A stretch of DNA of 64,000 bases from the NCBI GenBank assembly GCA_026075535.2, contig AP026545.1, positions 7,750,001 through 7,814,000 of the forward strand, read 5' to 3'. The notes below the pieces were generated by a model. The model was not told the DNA's origin, made no database searches, and saw only the letters and a program-made list of their open reading frames with translations. Positions 56,325 to 64,000 of this stretch are shown here, in pieces (positions within the stretch are counted from its first letter, which is position 1; the number at the start of each line of letters is the position of its first letter). Source of the DNA: Tricholoma matsutake. Taxonomy: Eukaryota; Basidiomycota; Agaricomycetes; Agaricales; Tricholomataceae. The translations under genes and the position numbers were made by a program.

Positions 56325-56532
56325 ATACCACTCATTACCACTAATTTCTTTCACATAGTTGACTGATACACTTCATTGATCATTATAATACTCTTAATTC
56401 TGTATATACATTGTCGAAACATTATTATACGCCCTCGAATACATTGGCAAGTCTGTGTTATGTCAGCATTTCCAAAAGTGGTAATGACCGGTTTCTCTGC
56501 TACATTTTTTCCGGTGGCTCTGCCAGGCCCCA
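54389..56532 (+). repeat. Right arm of the 2.14-kb inverted repeat
   Basis: Reverse complement of 51044-53186. Its outer end reads GGCTCTGCCAGGCCCCA, at 56532, 62 bp before the TIF34 start codon. GGCCCCA may be the real 3' terminus of the element, since both arms end there. Confidence 0.88.
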
Positions 56533-56594
56533 CTATCTTACTTAAAATATTGGTTTCACGACAACAGCGCTCCTGCGTTACCGAACACCAAAAA

Positions 56595-57976
56595 ATGGTG
56601 AGTCTTAACTTCCTCACCAACTGTAATGCTAATCTGCAGCGCAGAGGCCCATCCTATTACAAGGTACACATCTACATTATGTACAGTACACCCAGATCAA
56701 CTTTCTGAAACTTCAGGTCACGAACGGTCACTGACTCAGATCAAGTTCAATAGAGAGGGCGATCTCCTTTTTTCTTGCTCAAAAGACCATATCATCAATG
56801 TATGGTACTCCCACAACGGAGAACGGTTAGGAACATATGACGGACATAATGGAACGGTGTGGACCGTCGATGTGGACTGTGAGTTTTTCTCTCCTGATTC
56901 TCCGAGAATTAACTGTAACAGTATCTTCCAGCCGAGTCAAGATTCATGGTCTCTGGAGCGGCTGATAACACACTGCGGTTGTGGGATGTTGCAACAGGAA
57001 AGTGTTTGTATACATGGGAGTTCCCGACGGCGGTGAAGCGGGTGGCGTTCAAGGCGGATGATAGCCAGGTTGTGTGTATAACAGAGCAACGGATGGGGCA
57101 CCAGTGTACAATTCGGGTGTTTTACCTTAATGGAGAGGGCGACGGGACGAAACGTGCGTGCTTTTCTACTAGTCACAGGCTTTTTCTCCCTATTGAGGTG
57201 TTGCGGTGTAGAATCGAAGGACCCACTACACATGTTCAACCCTATTGGCTCAAAAGCGACAGTGTGTGCGTTCACGTTGACGCCGAACGTCATCATCACC
57301 GGGCACGAATCGGGGAAAATCGCGCTATTCAATGTGAAGAGTGGGGAAGAGGTGGACAATAATGAGCGGGCGCACGGCGATGTTGTTACTGACATGCAAA
57401 TGAGCAAGGACGGCACATATTGTATTACTGCTAGCAAGGACAAGTCCGCTCGGGTACGTTTTATCGATAATAAGGTTTTGGTATGTCCACGACTAAAGTG
57501 TACGTGATAGATACACGACACAAAAAGTCTGCTGGTCATCAAGACTTTCACGACCGAGACACCTCTAAATAGTGCAGCGATTGCGCCTATCCGACCTTAC
57601 GTTTGTGTATTTGCATTTTAAGCCCTGCAACTCACTAAATGCGATTACACCTTGTAGGTCCTACTAGGTGGAGGACAGGAAGCTATGAGTGTAACTACTA
57701 CATCGCTGCGTCAGGGCAAATTTGAGACGCGGTTCTGGCACAAAGTCCTTGAAGAGGAAGTTGGGCGGGTAAAAGGTCATTTCGGGCCTATCAATACGTG
57801 GGCTTTCCAACACCTTATCTGAATTACGCATTCTTATCGTGACCCATAGCATTGCTGTTCATCCATCTGGAAACTGCTATGCTTCTGGTGGAGAAGATGG
57901 ATTCATCCGCGTGCATCACTTTGATGATTCGTACTTTAAAGCCAAGCCATATGGGGATATGGAGATCCTCGAATGA
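56595..57976 (+). CDS. TIF34: Eukaryotic translation initiation factor 3 subunit I (eIF3i, WD40)
   Basis: Eight exons: 56595-56597, 56645-56663, 56717-56878, 56932-57153, 57212-57453, 57511-57600, 57658-57797, 57850-57976; all introns GT-AG, 47-58 nt. They join in frame to 334 codons plus stop, the family's usual length. The protein starts [19 protein letters not shown] and has WD repeats: [59 protein letters not shown], and [20 protein letters not shown] near the C-terminus; [20 protein letters not shown] is a family hallmark. eIF3i is a cytoplasmic subunit of the eIF3 complex that helps load mRNA on the 40S ribosome and is essential in yeast. Exon 1 is only the ATG and exon 2 has 19 nt. Confidence 0.95.
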
Positions 57977-58393
57977 TGTCGCATGCTCTCTTCTCGAATG
58001 ATACAGTTACAGAAGCCAACGGCCGATTTTTCATAGTCCAAAAACATTCTCTCTAGGGTTTGGCTCTTCCGCATCAGATTCTGAGGAGTACATATCGAGC
58101 TTGGTTGCAAGTGTGGGAACTAAAGCCTCCAGGCGCTTTAAACGTGGACCTGTGAAATACAAACTCTTAAAATACACTTCAAAGATTGCGAACAACATAA
58201 ATACCAGAGGCTATGAATTCTCTGCAGCCAGCTTCCTACTTGCCTTTCTTTATCTGCTGATCAGCGACGAGTGGCTGTTGCAAACGACGGGTTGCCAACA
58301 GAAGCCGACGGAGCCCTTGTTCCCCCTTACGTAACATCTCTAGGTAATTATGAAAATAGCGGTTCTCCTTGTACGTTACAGTTCATCCTGGCG
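57977..58393. other. Intergenic region
   Basis: No convincing gene. A 77-codon plus ORF (58101-58334) has no recognisable motif. The region should hold the TIF34 terminator and the promoter of the next gene. Confidence 0.5.
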
Positions 58394-59594
58394 ATGACAC
58401 TTGCCTCACACAGGATGATTTCTATCACTCTGTTCTTTCTTTTGCTATGTTCATCAACACTAACTTTCGCATCCGACACGTCCTCCTGGCGACGCGTCAC
58501 TGCCTCATCGTCTTCGAGGAATGTGCCCCCGCAGGGATACTACAATCCAGCGGATAAGGGGGGCAGCATGTTGGATGTGTGTTCTTTTCTCTGTTTTCTT
58601 CTAAGCCTTTCGGTGAATAGCTTCGTTTCTACACAGCAAGTTCCCGACACGATCCCGCCAGGACAAGGGGAACCTCTCAATGTTATTATTTCTGGTGCAT
58701 CTGATCCTGCTGTTCTGTTGAGTTCACAGGTGGGGGGTGGCTTGTTGAATTACTACCTGTATATGATGGTTTTTTTTTGTTGTTCTTGAAATTGCGCTCA
58801 AAAGTTCAATGTTTTCAGTTCACTGGGATTCGCGACTGAATGTTTAGGACAACACTTGGGAGTCCACCAAGGTGCCAATCTCGGGGATGGCAACGGCGTT
58901 CGTGAGTATCACCGGCCCACGTCAAGGGTTGCGTTTCACTCAACTGCTTTCTCAAGAAAACGAGACAGCTGTCATTCGGTGGGATTACGGCGATCCTGCG
59001 GTAGGTACTTGTAAGGAAACGATAGAAGGGGGCAACCACTTCAGGTATTGGATACAGAATGGAGCTGCTGCAAACAGGTTCGTTTAGGTGCAGTTTGATA
59101 TCGTCTGTTTAAAGTAACTCGGCTAAACAGTGGTGCAATATTTATGGCTGTCTCATATGAGGAGCCCTTAGCGGGCATGTTCTTTGTGTCACCGCCATGT
59201 CTTGTCACTTAAACCTCCTACCCTCACTAGATGGACATACTATTGCTGTTGATGGCTATAACCTTGGCCGGTCCGTGATTCTCCCCTCTCGCTTTCGCTT
59301 ATAGCTTTACCTGATTTTTCCGCGGGCAGGGACTGGCTAGTGGGAAACGCCACGCAATCAACAATCCCACAAAATCCCACAACCTCGATGACGTTCTCGG
59401 GATCCACCTCTTTCGCAGGGTATATCTACAAAACCTCTGCCATATTGGTGTCTGGGCTACTTCCGAATACCAGTATCGGGGTGAACCACAACACTACAGT
59501 CGGAGTCAATGGTGCCAACGCAATAGATGGCTTGGTTGCTGTCCTCACTGTTAGCATCACGCAACAGCCCCAGACTACTACGTCAGTCATCTAA
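58394..59594 (+). CDS. Predicted secreted protein of a conserved basidiomycete family
   Basis: Seven exons: 58394-58576, 58637-58758, 58819-58901, 58957-59077, 59131-59174, 59231-59270, 59330-59594; they join in frame to 285 codons plus stop. A signal peptide is visible (MISITLFFLLLCSSTLTFA from the second ATG at 58415, which may be the true start; the first ATG at 58394 adds seven residues). Body: PLNVIISGASDPAVLLSSQ, SLGFATECLGQHLGVHQGAN, ETAVIRWDYGDPAVGTCKET, GGNHFRYWIQNG, VDGYNLGRDWLVGNAT, VSGLLPNTSIGVNHNTTVGV, and several N-glycosylation sequons. I recognise the pattern from hypothetical secreted proteins of mushrooms but know no function. Intron 5 (59175-59230) appears to be GC-AG. The other introns are GT-AG. 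Confidence 0.85.
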
Positions 59595-60051
59595 TGAAAT
59601 GTCTGGATTGATATTGATGTGTCTGCCTTAGAACTAGTGCTGCATGCAGACCCTCTCCGCACCCGTGGATATCCCCTCTGCTACTTTTATTGCTCTCCTT
59701 CCCCATCCATTACGCACTATAGGACTGTTTCCTCATCGAGACGCTTTCGTGTACGGACATCATTACTTAGAAGGATTACAATCCAGCCTGTGTACGACCA
59801 TCATGATCTAACTTATACCCGTTATATCACGGCCATTTAGGTGGCGCTCGTATATTAATACCTAGACCTGTGGGCGTTTATTTGATGAAGCTTTTTTGGT
59901 TCGTTGTGCCTCATAAAGTACTTTTGTTTCTGAACATTTGGAATGATATATAACCCGGTGATTGTTTATAGCCATCGTGCTTTTATCATTGTTCATATAT
60001 GATCTTCTCTAGTAGCTCGGCTAATAATCTCTTTTAAGCTCAAACCTCGAC
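59595..60051. other. Intergenic region
   Basis: AT-rich; TATA-like GATATATAACC at about 59944 is 108 bp before the next start codon. No gene seen. Confidence 0.5.
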
Positions 60052-61344
60052 ATGCCTCGATTCATTATCGTTAATGATGGCACTATCCGCGAGTCGCGGG
60101 AATACGAAGATCCGCGACCTAGAAAGCGTCAAAGAGTACTATTTGAACAAGACGATGATTCTGACAAGGATACCTTGACCGACTACTTCACGTCCGAGTC
60201 TACCAAACCAGAATTGCTCGTCCGCGATCCAGAATACTACTTAGACGATCCGAAGGCGGATTGCTTTGTCCGAGTGGAGAAAACTCTGTTCAAAGTGAGT
60301 CTATCTCTATACGGTGCCACAGTCCACTGTTTACCCGGGCTGCGCAGGTCCATCAACATGTATTGGAGACGTCCGAAATCCTAGCATGGAAGCTGGCTCG
60401 TCATCTCGAAGAAGGACCAACCAGCACCGAATGTCCTTTTGCCTTTCTCTACGGAACCTCAGCAGACGAATTCAGGGCTCTGCTATGGACACAATATACC
60501 TCGTACGTTGCGCTTCCTTTGTTAAACCTCTTTTACTTACTCAGAGACACGCAGGTCCGACAAGCTTGAAAATCAACCAGAGGACCAGTCGGACCTCGGT
60601 CGCCTTCTCTTCCTAGCCACTATCACCTACAGATTCCGATACAATGCTCTTCACTCATGGGCTATCACCGTCATCAACCACGCTTTCACGACAAAAGCCG
60701 TGTTCGCCGACACTTGCTCCTCCGCGACGTTCACGCGCGTCGTCGACGTGGCAGTGGAATGCAAAGCTTCAGACCTCCTTGAATCCGTCGAAACCAAATG
60801 GAGCGCCAGAGTTCAGCGTAAAGATATACCCCCAGTGCCAGCGATCCTCGCTGCAGACAGACAAGACCTGCGCACCCTACGCGGTATCGCATACTATGTG
60901 TACATCCAGGAGACCATGGAACTACAGGTGACACTAACCAAATCAGGAGCAACACAGCTGCAGGTCGACCCGAAGTTGAGCAATGTCCAGGTCATGCGCT
61001 TGCTCTCTGGCCATCTGTCGCTGGTCGGATTCTGGGAGCGCCTACGCCGTCAGGCACCCAAGTTGTCTTGTGCGGAGGGTTGCGAGCCTGAAAGGCACAG
61101 TGAGGTTTGCACTATTGTTTGGGTTGATCGCTGGCGTGCTGCTACCAACTCGAGGAGGGTGCTTGGGCATCATACAACAGATGTTTTCGCAATCTTGCTG
61201 GCATTGCGTGAGGAGCTGGGTACTGATCAAGAACTCAAGCGAAACGTTTTACCGGCCTGTAGATTGGCAGGTCTTGATACCTTGAAGAAAGTTTCCGATG
61301 ATTTGAGTGAAACGCTACCAGATCATTTTTTTGGGTGCATTTGA
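60052..61344 (+). CDS. BTB/POZ domain protein
   Basis: Three exons: 60052-60294, 60348-60502 and 60555-61344, giving 395 codons plus stop. Intron ends are GTGAGT…GCGCAG and GTACGT…CACGCAG. The N-terminus is basic/acidic (PRPRKRQRVLFEQDDDSDKD). From about residue 60 a BTB pattern follows: DDPKADCFVRVEKTLFKVHQ, STECPFAFLYGTSADEFRAL, LGRLLFLATITYRFRYNALH, SWAITVINH. The C-terminal half (about residues 190-395) is family-specific without a known domain. Fungal BTB proteins of this type are numerous in Agaricomycetes and mostly uncharacterised; BTB domains mediate dimerisation and often cullin-3 binding. The VHQHVLETSEILAW segment departs from the usual BTB core, so exon 2 may be slightly mis-modelled. 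Confidence 0.82.
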
Positions 61345-64000
61345 ATAAGGGCCTATATTTTACGAACCGGGTTAGTAAGAATACAGCTCAGTATGTAGAT
61401 ATCTATATTCAGTTAAACCGATCTACGAAACACCGCCACCCGCGTGTACCTTGACGTTCTCGTTCGCGACTGCTTTAGTATGGCACGAAGGTGCCAATAA
61501 TATCAGAAACTAGCTAGAGTTGCATGATTCATCACGATATGTATGAAAAGGCGCGCGCTTCGCAAAATCATACGCATGTGACTCATCGAGAAAAATTGAC
61601 ACTGACAGTTCCTCAAATTTCGAAAAAAAAAAAAGACGTAAGGTATATGTACTATGAAGACTCGGACTGCCGAAATAATTTCAGACGCACGTTCGAGGGT
61701 CTAAGTACATGGCAGTCTATAATTAGTCTAATAAGTTCGGGTTCCATTCATCTCACGACGGTCAGCAGCCTGAGCTGTCATCCAGACGGAGCGGAATGCC
61801 GCTTTGCAAACAGGTCGGAGAGCATCATGAGGATTTGCCGCCAAGACCAAGAGTGGCGGGCTCGTGAACAGTCCGTTTCTCTGTCCCAGGATCAATGGCT
61901 AGTAGCGCTATCACCCGTCAGGTTGGGAAAATCGGCTCTTCCAGCCCGTAGGACTTTGACAACTTGTCTCCTGTTATTGGAAACGCTAGCCTGCTGACGA
62001 TAGGAACAGTACGAAATACAATGATGTCGACGTCACAAATCTGCAGATTTACGCACGATGATCCTTCTCAAGTGACAAGTTCAGTCTTGGTGTTAAGGCC
62101 GTGCTGACTGCTACTGCATCAATACCAGATCCGAAATGTAACATGGATATTGTATATTGAATGCTCAGCAAAAGTAACATGGTCATCAAATCGCTACCAT
62201 CTAGATATTAGTTGATGAACTCCAGAGCCACATTGAACTGCGCAGTTTTCGAAGGCAGACTGTTGATCTAGTGGATAAGCAGACTAGTGGTCATCTGCCA
62301 CGCCAAATGGCAGTAGAAAGCTATGACCGGCTGTGCGATGCTAAATCACTGTGAGACTATAAAGCACGACGTAAGAATGTGCGAGAGTTAGGACTAAGTT
62401 AGGTGGCGGCAAAGTGGATTCGTCTTATCGAGCGCCTGACCAATATATCTTCCAGCACCTCTGCCCATACAATATCGCACCATGGCGTTAAGGTTATTCG
62501 TAAGACGTACATCCATGGCCGATAGCCGTGCAAGTAGAAGGGATGACCTCTGCCATCGAGATTGTCCTGCAGCGTTGCGTGAGGTGTGCGTATCTGGCAA
62601 GCGGAGCCTCGACTTACGACTCCGAGTCGTATATCGATAACTTGAATAGAACCCTCGGTCGCGATGAACTAGTCGCCGGCTGCAGTTGCAATGCCTGAAC
62701 CTACAGGTGGGTAGTCCTGAAGGTTTTTCGTTATGGCTGGGAGCGTCGATTCTCTAGAGAGGGCAGCTCTGTCAAAATATGAGCAATTACGTTGCAGATC
62801 TCATCTTGCTCGCTGGCTGTACGTGAACATATCACTCTGCAGGGTCGCACGCACCCAATACGTCCCGTTCGCCGACATAGCAGCCTTTGTGTGGAAAAAC
62901 ACGGAGCGGTGCTATGTAACTGCAAGCGTAACTACGGCGACGGTGCTGGGCTCGAGGAGTGTGCCATCAGCTTCGATGAGCATGAGTGAGGCGACCAAGA
63001 AGCGAATAGAGGCGAGGGACCCTGGTACATGGGCGGTACAGTAGCTAGGTGTTTGGCGTTAGTGAAAGATTGGACAAGAGAAATGAGTGGGATGTTTTGT
63101 TCGGTTTGAGTGTGAACTAGGAAAGGATCAATGGATGAATATTTAAAGTCTAAGTCGATGACAGCGGTGCACTGAGAGTAAGGGAAGGTAAAGCGGACGC
63201 ACACTTGCGTCGGGAACTGGCTCGTTTACAGGTACACCCTGGATTCCGCATGGCTAGATATGAACTGCGAGACATATGGCACACAAGTAGACAACAGAGG
63301 GACGGACTATAAAATACTTTTGGTAAGTACTTCGCTCATGTCGTGATACGTTTGGATGGCGCTCTTCGTCCTATGTTGGGAAGCCTGGGGGTGAAGATGC
63401 AGTGGGATGCGACCCGGTATATTGCGTGGAGGCTACGTCATGCTAGTCAACCAGAAATCTGAAGAGAAATAGAAACACGCAATCTATGGAGGTTTAGATC
63501 ATATACGTACGAGAAATATGATACAAGCAAGTGAGAGCCCAATTGAACGCCGTAGGCTAGGAGCTGGGAGGACATACTGCCACCATGTCGTGCCCGAGAA
63601 GTTTCCAAATGTGAAACTAGGAATAACGATACGCGTTGAAGACCAGCGGCTCATATACTCGCTTAGGTGATTGGCCCAGTATGGCACACGATTATTCCAG
63701 AGGTACCGTCATAAGTTTGTCCCATTTTGGAACTGAGGCACCGATCAGAAGTGGCAAACTTCAGAGCCTATTATGGCCCATGGGAGCCTGAGCAAGCCTG
63801 AGCACAGACGCACGAGGCCGTGCTGGTAGATTGTTATGGAGACGACTAGGCGTCGCCATTGTCAGCTTCTAATCTGGGTATTTGAGATATAATGTTTACT
63901 ATGAGCATCGGACGAGAGAAGGGCTGCCCTTGACTAAAGTAAAGTAGTAGTAGTACTGTCACTGACGGCGTTGTGAAAAATCACGTGGTATGCACACGTT
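61345..64000. other. No recognisable gene or element
   Basis: Both strands have only short ORFs (the longest, plus 61524-61997 and 62733-63044) without known motifs; no LTR, TIR or tRNA pattern was found. It may hold a rapidly evolving gene with small exons, long intergenic DNA or old repeats. Base composition is less AT-rich than the transposon island. Confidence 0.4.

Noticed and set aside
62733..63204. Candidate gene from overlapping plus and minus ORFs
   Set aside because: Neither ORF has a recognisable motif, codon pattern or splice structure that I can defend.

Overview
The window is eukaryotic and almost certainly from an Agaricomycete (mushroom-type basidiomycete). Host genes at 56.6-61.3 kb have many short (about 45-90 nt) spliceosomal introns. 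The chromodomain Ty3/gypsy elements, Ty1/copia elements and Tnp2-type transposase remnant resemble families I know to be common in that group. I cannot name the species.

Layout. Positions 1-56,532 are a nested transposon island without a recognisable host gene. (a) 1-2,667: 5' end of a Ty1/copia element (minus) with a 708-codon open frame and its LTR. (b) 2,873-3,940: a 1.07 kb element with long terminal inverted repeats. (c) 4,987-11,150: a decayed chromodomain gypsy element (minus), its gag split by a 0.7 kb insertion. (d) 11,581-17,994: a second chromodomain gypsy element (plus) with two 583-bp LTRs and a Tf1-like self-priming signal. (e) 18.0-21.6 kb: solo and partial LTRs, a gag fragment and a tRNA-derived SINE head. 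(f) 22.2-23.7 kb: a roughly 160-bp satellite-like array. (g) 23,785-25,370 and 25,644-31,785: two related hAT-like non-autonomous elements with 8-bp target duplications; the second sits in a gypsy pol frame and was itself invaded by a copia element. (h) 32.7-35.9 kb: a Tnp2 transposase pseudogene. (i) 36,912-47,189: a 10.3-kb gypsy element bounded by LTRs and a perfect 5-bp target duplication, carrying an extra ORF after pol; it interrupts another transposon-like gene. (j) 47.8-56.5 kb: three copies of an uncharacterised, probably transposase-like gene family, two of them forming a 2.14-kb inverted repeat.

Positions 56,595-61,344 hold three intact intron-containing genes on the plus strand: translation factor eIF3i (TIF34), a predicted secreted protein of a family I recognise only as a fungal hypothetical, and a BTB/POZ protein. 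From 61,345 to the end I recognise nothing.

One theme links the repeats: mutational decay at CpG. Differences between paired LTRs, between inverted-repeat arms and between array units are mostly CG/TG/CA exchanges, and most in-frame stops in the retroelements are TGA where arginine (CGA) is expected. This fits cytosine methylation and deamination, or a RIP-like process, acting on repeats. The host genes are intact right beside the island.
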